A stretch of 10,974 nucleotides of DNA from Thermogutta sp. GTDB taxonomy: Bacteria > Planctomycetota > Planctomycetia > Pirellulales > Thermoguttaceae. The notes below the pieces were generated by a model. The model did not search any database, had not been told where the DNA came from, and saw only the letters and a list, made by a program, of their open reading frames with translations. Positions 1 through 5,370 of this stretch are shown piece after piece. How positions within the stretch are numbered: position 1 is the stretch's first letter; every line of letters begins with the position of its first letter. The DNA lies in the NCBI GenBank assembly GCA_012798155.1, contig JAAZNR010000259.1, positions 1-10,974 of the forward strand, read 5' to 3'. A program made the translations under genes and the position numbers.

Positions 1-1023
1 AAGCTGGACGAGGTTGGCGGGATGCAATGAGCCGCTCGCCAAAAATTCGGCGCCGGCCGCCGCTCTCACGGAATCGTGAAGCATCTCCCAGGTGGGCAGG
101 AATTGGACGGCTCCCAGGGCCAGGCCCCACGACTTCGCCAGTCCCAGGAGGCAAGCGGACACCGGCAAGAACAGCAGGGAAGCGGACACCGGCAAGAATC
201 GGCCCATGCCCGGCCGCTGACGGAATCGGCGGTCGCGGATCCCAGCCAGGCACCAGATGATGAACCAAGCGATTTCGGCCAATAACGAGTACCAAACATA
301 TTGCGGATAGCCCATCAGCAGTTGCGAACCGGTCAGGGCGGCGTATGCCGGCCACAGTCGCAGGACGTGCTGACTTTCGACGTACCGCCGGGCGGGCGTT
401 CCTCGCGGACGATCAGCCTGCGATAGACGGGCCGCCTCTGCCAGCAGCCGATCCTCGCACCACAGCAGCCAAGGGAGGTGCGCGATCACGGCCAGGGCGT
501 TCGGGTGAACGAATCGCAGGAGCGAGAAGCCGCCGAAGGTGAAGATCAAGGCGGCCCAGGCGGCCGAAGCGACGTCGTTGGTCAGCCGCCGGACGAGCAC
601 GAAAACTCCGCCCCATAGAACCGCATAGGAGGAGAGCAATTCCACGGCGAAGGCGGCGGGCAAAGGAAGGAATCGGTAGAGAAAAAGGTGCCACGGATGA
701 TACGAACCGAGTTGGCCCTCCCCCGTCAGATAGAAGCCGCCGAAAAGCCCCGGGTGCCAATCGAACGACTCGCCCGCGGCCAACTGCTGGGAATAAAAAT
801 ACCGCAGCGGCAAGTGATAGGCGCCGAGATCATCGCGGGTATAGACGTTCCCGGTAACGGCCGGCCATGCCATCGAGCACAGGATGGCGACCGCCGCCGC
901 GATCGCCGTGACTGCCGCGCATCGCTCATCGCGGCGGCCGCAGCGAGTCTGCAATCCCAAAGAGCCGCCGCGCGGCAAGCGTGGCAACGAGCGTGGCAAG
1001 TAGTCGGTCCAACGGGCGAACAT
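1..1023 (-). CDS. YfhO-like polytopic membrane protein, N-terminal 341 residues (cut by window edge)
   Basis: The minus strand stays open without a stop from the window edge up to an ATG at 1023-1021. The translation is a convincing membrane protein. A hydrophobic helix lies at about residues 36-56. A periplasmic loop follows with TRDDLGAYHLPLRYFY (62-77), HPGLFGGFYLTGEGQLGSYH (about 88-107) and HPWHLFLYRFLPL. Later segments include LLRFVHPNALAVIAHLPWLL, TGSQLLMGYPQYVW and AVQFLPTWEML. This pattern is what I know from the bacterial YfhO family (GT-C-like fold, proposed glycosyl transfer to lipids or cell-wall polymers). The Asp pair 64-65 in the first outer loop is where GT-C enzymes carry their catalytic acid. 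Substrate is unknown. The C-terminus lies beyond position 1. The start is uncertain: in-frame codons at 1101 (GTG) and 1191 (ATG) would add a non-membrane, Arg-rich leader that looks non-coding, and no clear ribosome site is seen. It is divergent from the pilus locus and probably unrelated to it. Confidence 0.85.
   Translation of the reverse strand, partial: MFARWTDYLPRSLPRLPRGGSLGLQTRCGRRDERCAAVTAIAAAVAILCSMAWPAVTGNVYTRDDLGAYHLPLRYFYSQQLAAGESFDWHPGLFGGFYLTGEGQLGSYHPWHLFLYRFLPLPAAFAVELLSSYAVLWGGVFVLVRRLTNDVASAAWAALIFTFGGFSLLRFVHPNALAVIAHLPWLLWCEDRLLAEAARLSQADRPRGTPARRYVESQHVLRLWPAYAALTGSQLLMGYPQYVWYSLLAEIAWFIIWCLAGIRDRRFRQRPGMGRFLPVSASLLFLPVSACLLGLAKSWGLALGAVQFLPTWEMLHDSVRAAAGAEFLASGSLHPANLVQL
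145..198 (-). repeat. 27-bp in-frame tandem duplication inside the YfhO-like gene
   Basis: Two adjacent 27-bp units (198-172 and 171-145, minus strand) match at 25 of 27 bases; the first 18 bases, TTCTTGCCGGTGTCCGCT, are identical. They encode FLPVSASLL followed by FLPVSACLL in a membrane segment. The reading frame is kept, so nine residues were added without breaking the gene. This is best explained by a fairly recent slippage duplication. Confidence 0.85.
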
Positions 1024-1412
1024 GGAGGAGGGCGCCTCGCGATCACGCGAACGGAGGTGGGCAAGGAAAGGGTGGGACGGCTGATCCCGATGCCTATCCA
1101 CGCTTTTCCAAAGTATAGAATGCCGCCGCGCCGTCGCCGCCGATGGGCGCACGCCCGGCAAAAGCGTCACCGGCCCTCCGCGCTTGGGCATCTTTGCCGC
1201 CGGCTCGCAAAAAAAGGCTCAAGTTCGCGATTTGACTTCGGCCGTTTTTGACCTAGCTTTCATTACAGAGGCGAGACTCGAAGGCGATGAAAAAATCGGA
1301 GCCGGAGGGTCGAGCCGAATGACGGCCTGAAGGCTGTCTGGCGAGGTGGGACGTGAACGGGATGCTTCGGCGTCGCCGGTCCGAACTCGCCCGAGCGGCC
1401 TGCACGCCTCAT
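1024..1412. other. Gene-free divergent promoter region
   Basis: This stretch separates the YfhO-like gene (leftward) from the Flp leader (rightward). Open frames here are Arg- and Pro-rich and resemble no protein I know. It includes a lower-GC patch at about 1205-1275, the most promoter-like part. A TATACT (1117-1112, minus strand) could be a -10 element for the leftward gene, but no matching -35 is seen. Confidence 0.5.
1232..1259 (+). promoter_or_regulatory. Candidate promoter for the riboswitch-flp transcript
   Basis: TTGACT (1232-1237) is a 5 of 6 match to a -35 box. A weak -10, TAGCTT (1254-1259), follows after 16 bases. The pair lies in an AT-richer patch about 160 bases ahead of the aptamer. 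The -10 box matches only 3 of 6 positions, so this is tentative. Confidence 0.3.
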
Positions 1413-1497
1413 CCTCGAAAAGGCAAACCGGTCGCAAGGCCGGGGCGCAAAGCCAAGGGCCGAACTCGCTTGCGAGGGCGGCGGCCTGGCTGCCGAA
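1413..1497 (+). ncRNA. Cyclic di-GMP-I (GEMM) riboswitch aptamer upstream of flp
   Basis: The sequence holds the two nearly invariant GEMM-I strings at the right spacing: AAAAGGCAAACC (1418-1429) and CGCAAAGCC (1446-1454). Between them is a perfect hairpin, CCGGTC-GCAA-GGCCGG (1428-1443), with the GNRA loop typical of the second helix. After CGCAAAGCC comes a second arm with outer stem GGCC (1458-1461) / GGCC (1482-1485) and inner stem CTCG-CTTG-CGAG. It closes with TGGCTGCCG (1487-1495), whose TGCC (1491-1494) is complementary to GGCA (1422-1425). This matches the known class architecture of a tetraloop docking onto the other arm. GG at 1422-1423 rather than an A favours c-di-GMP over cGAMP variants. 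It reads in the same direction as flp, whose start is 287 bases downstream. Its expression platform is not obvious, as no U-tract follows directly. Function is inferred from consensus. Confidence 0.88.
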
Positions 1498-1781
1498 AGG
1501 GTGACGCGGTTCGGGGTGCGAACCCCGGACTTCCGCTTGCCGACAACCGGGTTTTGTGCCGGTGCGGCGGCGCCGTCCGACTCGGGCGATCCGAGCGGAT
1601 GGGCATCGCGGCATGAGGGGAAGAGGCACCAGCGTTCGGTTTGTTCGGGGCCGGAAGGTACAACGCAGGCCGACGCCGCCGCAAGGCGACGGGTACCCTC
1701 CGATCCCAACTTTTCCCTGCCGATCGCGGCTCGTCGCCGCGGGAATCGGCCGCAGAGACCCGCTTGTCTTGGAGGAACCGT
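1498..1781 (+). other. Long hairpin-rich 5' leader between riboswitch and flp
   Basis: No protein gene is supported here. Foldable elements are visible. A 10-pair stem with GCGA tetraloop lies at 1508-1531 (core GGGGT/ACCCC). A stem with a U-rich loop lies at 1539-1568 (ACCGG 1546-1550 with CCGGT 1559-1563). CTCGG/CCGAG is a third, near 1583-1597. A domain closed by GGTAC (1657-1661) with GTACC (1693-1697) encloses CGCC-GCAA-GGCG. Such a leader could carry the riboswitch's expression platform. In GC-rich DNA some of these stems will be chance. The flp ribosome site GGAGGA (1771-1776) ends it. Confidence 0.45.
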
Positions 1782-1970
1782 ATGAGGTTGCTTGCTCAGA
1801 AGTTGCACCGTTTCCTCGTTTCGGAAGACGGCCCCACCGCGGTGGAATACGCCGTCATGCTGGCCCTGATCGTGATCGTGTGCCTGACGGCCATCAGCTC
1901 TTTGGGCACGGCCGCGAAGGACACCTTCAATGAGGTCCAGCAGTCCGTGAGCGCCGCCGCTCCGAGCTGA
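1782..1970 (+). CDS. flp: Flp/Fap-type major pilin of a Tad pilus
   Basis: This is a 62-residue prepilin, the normal size for Flp pilins. The start ATG at 1782 follows an excellent ribosome site, GGAGGA (1771-1776). The leader MRLLAQKLHRFLVSEDG is short and basic. Prepilin peptidase would cut after Gly17, leaving PTAVEYAVMLALIVIVCL with the Glu+5/Tyr+6 pair that defines Flp pilins and a hydrophobic helix of about 20 residues. A small polar tail ends in QQSVSAAAPS. Flp subunits polymerise into adhesive pili used for surface attachment and biofilm. The gene sits alone between a c-di-GMP riboswitch-like leader and a strong terminator, so it is probably transcribed as a short, abundant message and may be tuned by c-di-GMP. 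The reading frame is open further upstream, but that part has no pilin character. Confidence 0.93.
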   Translation: MRLLAQKLHRFLVSEDGPTAVEYAVMLALIVIVCLTAISSLGTAAKDTFNEVQQSVSAAAPS

Positions 1971-2037
1971 TCCGTCGCAGGGAGGCCGGGCATGGCGCCC
2001 CACCGAATCGGTCGGGTAAGCGTTGAAGCGGGAACAA

Positions 2038-2077
2038 CCCCTCGGAGATCCGCATGTTCTCCGAGGGGCGTTTTTTT
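2038..2077 (+). terminator. Intrinsic terminator after flp
   Basis: CCCCTCGGAGA (2038-2048) pairs perfectly over 11 bases with TCTCCGAGGGG (2058-2068) across a 9-base loop, followed by CG and seven T residues (2071-2077). It is 67 bases past the flp stop, so flp is likely its own transcript with at most some read-through into the downstream genes. Confidence 0.92.
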
Positions 2078-2083
2078 GACCTA

Positions 2084-2139
2084 TGCTTTTCTCGGGGAGT
2101 AGCGACGCGGCTGCTTTTCTCGGGGAGTAACGACGCGGC
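2084..2139 (+). repeat. 28-bp tandem duplication in the intergenic region
   Basis: Two head-to-tail copies (2084-2111 and 2112-2139) match at 27 of 28 bases; the only difference is G2102 versus A2130. Each contains CTTTTCTCGGGGAGTA followed by a CGACGCGGC end. The pair lies just after the flp terminator and 33 bases ahead of the small membrane-protein gene. It could be a duplicated binding site or a neutral slippage product; the sequence does not decide. Confidence 0.9.
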
Positions 2140-2172
2140 GACCGGCGAGTCGAGAGGGAAGGAAGGCGAACC

Positions 2173-2283
2173 GTGGATTGGCTCACGTCACCGGATGCGA
2201 TTCTTCAGGCGCTGCCGGCCTTCATCGTCGCGCTTTCGGTGGCGGCGGCCGCCCTGCAATTCCTGCTCACGGTCCGTTGGTAA
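2173..2283 (+). CDS. Small single-helix membrane protein (36 residues) in the Tad locus
   Basis: A GTG start at 2173 lies 6 bases after a purine-rich ribosome site (AAGGAAGG, 2159-2166). It opens a 36-codon frame ending in TAA at 2281-2283. An in-frame stop at 2128-2130 prevents a longer start. The product begins MDWLTSPDAILQALPA and continues with a clean hydrophobic stretch, AFIVALSVAAAALQFLLTV, ending in Arg-Trp. That predicts one membrane helix with a short polar N-terminus. It has no Gly-x4-Glu prepilin motif, so it is not a second Flp. I do not recognise the family. Its place between the pilin and the prepilin peptidase, the good ribosome site and the coherent helix argue for a real gene. 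A role in pilin handling is only a guess. Confidence 0.55.
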   Translation: MDWLTSPDAILQALPAFIVALSVAAAALQFLLTVRW

Positions 2284-2460
2284 CCGAGGGGCGATCCCTG
2301 AACCGATCACAGGCCGGCGCGTGACCGGTCGTCTTGTCGGCGGACTGGTGCGGAAACAGGGGTCGGACGGCGATGCGACCCATCGCACCTCGCGGCCGCC
2401 AATGGGACACAGGACTGACCGAGACGGTCAACTTCAGGCAAGCTCGTGGGAGCGGAGATC

Positions 2461-3060
2461 ATGCTGGAGAGATTGATGGAAACAGCAGGCGGACCCTGGC
2501 CCGTTTGGGTCGTGGGCTGGCTGGTCAGCGTTACCCTGATTGTGGCGGCGTGGATCGACGGCCGGCGGCTCAAGGTGCCGAACTGGTTGACCTTCCCCAT
2601 GATCCTCACCGGCTGGGCCTTCAGCGGGTGGGTAGGGGGATGGGAAGGGCTGGGCTGGAGCCTGGCCGGGACCGCCGTGGGCTTGGGTCTGCTCTTCCCC
2701 GCCTACGCCATCGGCGGGATGGGGGCCGGCGACGTCAAGCTACTGGCCGGCGTCGGCGCCTGGGTCGGCATGGTTCACACCTTCTGGGCCTTTGTCGCCA
2801 CGGTTATCGTGGGCGCCGTACTGGCCGTAATGATGGTTCTTTACCGCCGGGCATGGGGGCATCACAAGAACCAGTTCTTCGCCATCCTCACGGAAATCTT
2901 GGTGGTTCGCAATCCGGACAGACTGGCCGCCCTCGCGGCCGAACGCAAGCCGCACATGCTATTGCTGCCTTACGGCATCCCGATCGCAGTGGGGACGATC
3001 GGATACTTCCTTGTGCGGGGGATGCTGTTCCCGGGCTTCGGCATGGGGCTTCCGGTATGA
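2461..3060 (+). CDS. cpaA: Prepilin peptidase, CpaA/TadV type (A24 aspartic protease)
   Basis: A 199-residue polytopic inner-membrane protease that removes the leader from Flp and TadE-like pilins. Both catalytic aspartates of the A24 family are in context: Asp33 in AAWIDGRRLKVPNWLT (29-44) and Asp91 in the GxGD motif GGMGAGDVKLL (85-95). It lacks the N-terminal methylase domain of PilD, as usual for CpaA/TadV. Helices lie at about 15-32, 63-83, 97-130 and near the C-terminus (PYGIPIAVGTIGYFLV). A long soluble loop, about residues 131-170, precedes the last helix. I prefer ATG 2461, with GGGAG (2448-2452) 8 bases upstream; an in-frame GTG at 2446 would add five residues. It is the second gene after the flp terminator and follows the 36-residue protein by 177 bases. 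Confidence 0.92.
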   Translation: MLERLMETAGGPWPVWVVGWLVSVTLIVAAWIDGRRLKVPNWLTFPMILTGWAFSGWVGGWEGLGWSLAGTAVGLGLLFPAYAIGGMGAGDVKLLAGVGAWVGMVHTFWAFVATVIVGAVLAVMMVLYRRAWGHHKNQFFAILTEILVVRNPDRLAALAAERKPHMLLLPYGIPIAVGTIGYFLVRGMLFPGFGMGLPV

Positions 3061-3328
3061 ATGCGAGTCGCGGGAAAGGATGCGCAGCTATATCGACGCG
3101 CACTGGGTCGGAGTTTAGCGCGCGAAGAAGAGATACCCCCAAGATTGCTTTTCGTCGCGCCTGGGTCAGCTTTTCCACTGAGGTGGTGCCATGAAGCTGC
3201 GTATGATCTTCGGTCTGCCTAGATTTTCTAAGTTGTGTGAAGTATCGGGGATTTTTCCGCCGTTTGGGGAATCCGGGGGCGTCTCTAAGTGCCTTTTCGG
3301 AATAAATGGCGGTGGAGGATTGGAGAAA

Positions 3329-3739
3329 GTGTATCGATCGTGCCGAAAAGAACGGTTGGGTGTGGCTGCCGTCGAATTTGCTGTGGTGGCCCCGCTCTTT
3401 TTCCTGCTCCTTTTGGGCATGATCGAGTTCGGCCGGATGGTGATGGTCCAGCAGGTCATTACGAACGCCTCGCGGGAGGGGGCTCGCCTCGGCGTCCTCG
3501 ACGGGACCACGACGACGGAAATCACGAACGCGGTGGAGGCCTATTTGGCAAGCGGCGGCGTGAGAAATGCGACTGTGACGGTTACGCCGGATCCTCCCAG
3601 TCAAGCCGGTTATGACGAGCCGGTGACCGTTACGGTCCGCGTGCCGTTCAGTCAAGTCAGTTGGCTTCCAACGCCAATGTTTTTAGGTGGAACGGAGTTG
3701 TCGGCGGTCACCGTCATGCGGCGCGAGACCGCCCAGTAG
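3329..3739 (+). CDS. tadE: TadE-like pseudopilin
   Basis: This minor pilin is a TadE-family protein of the Tad pilus. RKERLG is followed by VAAVEFAVVAPLFFLLLLG, the typical G-x4-E prepilin cleavage site and membrane helix. Then come IEFGRMVMVQQVITNASREG and a soluble domain ending in PFSQVSWLPTPMFLGG. CpaA would cut after the Gly. The start is uncertain. GTG 3329, with GGAGG (3314-3318) 10 bases upstream, gives a 136-residue protein with an 11-residue leader as expected. ATG 3191 also has a decent ribosome site (GAGGTG, 3180-3185) and would give 182 residues. The extra 46 residues, however, have only about 50 percent GC at third positions, resemble no leader, and would bury the cleavage site. 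I therefore prefer the short form. TadG/TadF partners are not in the window. Confidence 0.88.
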   Translation: MYRSCRKERLGVAAVEFAVVAPLFFLLLLGMIEFGRMVMVQQVITNASREGARLGVLDGTTTTEITNAVEAYLASGGVRNATVTVTPDPPSQAGYDEPVTVTVRVPFSQVSWLPTPMFLGGTELSAVTVMRRETAQ

Positions 3740-3782
3740 ATTCGGCCGATCGCAGGGTGACGAGCCGAGCCGCTCGCCGTGC

Positions 3783-3813
3783 AATTTGTGAGCTGCCGCG
3801 TAATTTGTGAGCT
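3783..3813 (+). repeat. Direct repeat AATTTGTGAGCT x2, possible operator
   Basis: AATTTGTGAGCT occurs at 3783-3794 and again at 3802-3813, 19 bases apart centre to centre. This is about two helical turns, so both copies would face the same side of the DNA. They are AT-rich islands in GC-rich surroundings and lie 55-85 bases upstream of a good -10 element. The regulator, if any, is unknown. Confidence 0.5.
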
Positions 3814-3865
3814 ACTGCCGGCAGTGGTAACATCGGCGGCCGGCCGCCGGCTATTGTGGGCCGGT

Positions 3866-3874
3866 TGCTATAAC
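3866..3874 (+). promoter_or_regulatory. Candidate extended -10 promoter for cpaB
   Basis: TGCTATAAC is a TGn extension followed by TATAAC, 5 of 6 matches to the consensus -10. No -35 box is seen at the right distance, which fits an extended -10 promoter. It lies 113 bases before the cpaB start and is embedded in the short inverted repeat TTGC-TATAAC-GCAA (3865-3878). Confidence 0.4.
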
Positions 3875-3877
3875 GCA

Positions 3878-3915
3878 AACGGCTGCAACGAGCCGTTCCG
3901 CGAAGGATCGCGGAA
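3878..3915 (+). other. Two adjacent 7-bp hairpins in the cpaB leader
   Basis: AACGGCT (3878-3884) pairs with AGCCGTT (3891-3897), and TTCCGCG (3896-3902) pairs with CGCGGAA (3909-3915). Both stems are perfect with 6-base loops, and they share two bases, so they are nearly coaxial or mutually exclusive at the join. No U-tract follows, so they are not a classic terminator. They lie just downstream of the candidate promoter and may act in the transcript. Confidence 0.45.
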
Positions 3916-3986
3916 GGAATGGACGGACAAGGAGGTTGACGCGCCGCTCGCACGATCATGAACACTCCGAGGTGCGGAATTCTCCC

Positions 3987-5087
3987 ATGCGTACGAAATC
4001 CATGATTCTCCTTGCCGTGGCGATGGGATGCGGGGTGGTGGCCGCCATCGGCGTGAAGCAAGTCCTTGCGACCAGGGACCGCGTCGTCGCCGCCCCGGCG
4101 GAGGAGACGCAGGCGATCTTGGTCGCCATGGAAGACATTCCGATGGGGGAGCTGATCAACGAAAAGCAAATCAAATTGGAGGACTGGCCGAAGAGCAAGA
4201 TTCCCGCCGGGGCGATCTTCGATCTATCCGGCATCGAGGATCGACGCACCAAGACGAGGATCTTCAAGGGTTCGCCGATCCTGGACGGGTACTTGTTGGC
4301 CAAGGGCGCGGTGGACGCCGGGGCGGCGCCCTGGATACCCAAGGGATATCGCGTGGTCTCCGTGAAGGTGGACCCGGTGAGCGGAAGTTCGGCCATGATT
4401 CGCCCCGGCGACCGCGTGGACGTGGTGGTGCACTTCTCCGCCAACCCTGCTCGGGGGATTGTGAAGAATTTCACGCGGACCGTCTTGCAGAACATCAAGG
4501 TCTTCGCGATCGATGACAAGTACGAATTGACGGACGAGGAGCAGAAGGCCTTCAATCCCAAAACGGTATCTCTGCTGGTGACGCCGGAGCAGGCGGAGGT
4601 TTTGACGGCGGCCTCGGAATTGGGGCAGATTCGGCTCGTGATGCGGGGTTTAGGCGACGTGGAGCCGGCGGAGACCAAGGGCGTGGAACCGTCGCAATTG
4701 CTGGGGTTGCCGACGGGCGAAGGCGATCCCGATAAGGAGATGCTGCCCGGCCAGGGACCCCGCGGCCAAGACGATCAAGACGACTTCGCTCGCTTCCTCG
4801 CCTCCGTGCGGCAATCGCAGGCGCCGCAGGCGGACCCCGGTGCCGAGATGTGGCCGGTTCGTATCATTTCCGGCGCAAATGTGGACGACGTGATCCTGGA
4901 GGAGGAGCAAAGCCAAGGGACGGCCGGCCCGGTGCCGGCGCGGTGGCGGGTGGTTTCGTCCGGCCGCAACGGTGACGGTTCCAATGCCGCGGCCGACGCG
5001 GTTCCCAGTGATTTACCGCCGCCTCCGCCGCCGGAACCGGAACCCGATCCCGTGGAGCCGCAAGCGGACGAACCCAGCAATCAGTAG
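3987..5087 (+). CDS. cpaB: Tad pilus assembly protein CpaB/RcpC
   Basis: A 366-residue periplasmic protein anchored by an N-terminal helix (about 5-27, MILLAVAMGCGVVAAIGV). A SAF domain follows (about 42-107: AILVAMEDIPMGELINEKQI, then IFKGSPILDGYLL). Next is the RcpC/CpaB domain (about 118-225: GYRVVSVKVDPVSGSSAMI, RPGDRVDVVVHF, PKTVSLLVTPEQAEVL). The C-terminal part is low-complexity and ends in a Pro/Glu-rich tail (342-366). CpaB works with the CpaC secretin at the outer membrane; the SAF domain resembles pilus or peptidoglycan-binding folds such as FlgA. The start ATG 3987 gives a normal signal anchor. A TTG at 3936 would add 17 residues and abuts its own AGGAGG, so it is unlikely. The AGGAGG at 3930-3935 is too far from 3987 to serve it, so the ribosome site is weak (GGAA 3976-3979). 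Confidence 0.93.
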   Translation: MRTKSMILLAVAMGCGVVAAIGVKQVLATRDRVVAAPAEETQAILVAMEDIPMGELINEKQIKLEDWPKSKIPAGAIFDLSGIEDRRTKTRIFKGSPILDGYLLAKGAVDAGAAPWIPKGYRVVSVKVDPVSGSSAMIRPGDRVDVVVHFSANPARGIVKNFTRTVLQNIKVFAIDDKYELTDEEQKAFNPKTVSLLVTPEQAEVLTAASELGQIRLVMRGLGDVEPAETKGVEPSQLLGLPTGEGDPDKEMLPGQGPRGQDDQDDFARFLASVRQSQAPQADPGAEMWPVRIISGANVDDVILEEEQSQGTAGPVPARWRVVSSGRNGDGSNAAADAVPSDLPPPPPPEPEPDPVEPQADEPSNQ

Positions 5088-5370
5088 CCTGAGGCGAACA
5101 AAGGAAATGTGGCGGCCAATCGTAATGCGGCGTCGAAGCTAAGGGAATCAGAGGGACGCCAACGGTTGCCGTGAGGATGCGAGCGGCCGGCGTGACGGCT
5201 TGGTCGCGGAGTTCCTAACGGCCGCCCCGAGACCGTCGTGCGGCGGACGAGGCACAAGGCGGATGGTGGGCGAGGCATGGACGGCCCCGCCCGAACGGAC
5301 GCAAGCATTCGGAACGCCCAGCCGGACTTGACCGGCGGCGTGCGTTCCTTGAACACAAGGATGGTCACGG

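Noticed and set aside
688..1251. Plus-strand frame of 187 codons
   Set aside because: It is largely antisense to the well-supported YfhO-like gene and has no recognisable protein features.
1501..1785. Plus-strand frame of 94 codons starting right after the aptamer and overlapping the flp ATG by ATGA
   Set aside because: The stop-start overlap is tempting as translational coupling. But the product is low-complexity and Arg-rich, the start lies directly on its putative ribosome site, and the region folds as RNA.
1263..2186. Minus-strand open frame of 307 codons across the flp region
   Set aside because: It is antisense to flp, the riboswitch and the terminator. Its translation is Arg/Pro/Ser-rich without domains, as expected of a chance frame in GC-rich DNA.
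3783..3813. Resemblance of AATTTGTGAGCT to a lac operator half-site or CRP half-site
   Set aside because: The match is to a short core only, the arrangement is direct rather than inverted, and no such regulator is encoded here. Kept only as an unnamed direct repeat.
3956..4678. Minus-strand frame of 240 codons inside cpaB
   Set aside because: It is a shadow of the coding strand of cpaB; its Ser/Thr-rich composition follows from the opposite codons.
5328..5356. TTGACC with a possible -10 ahead of cpaC
   Set aside because: The hexamer at the right distance (GAACAC) does not resemble a -10 box.
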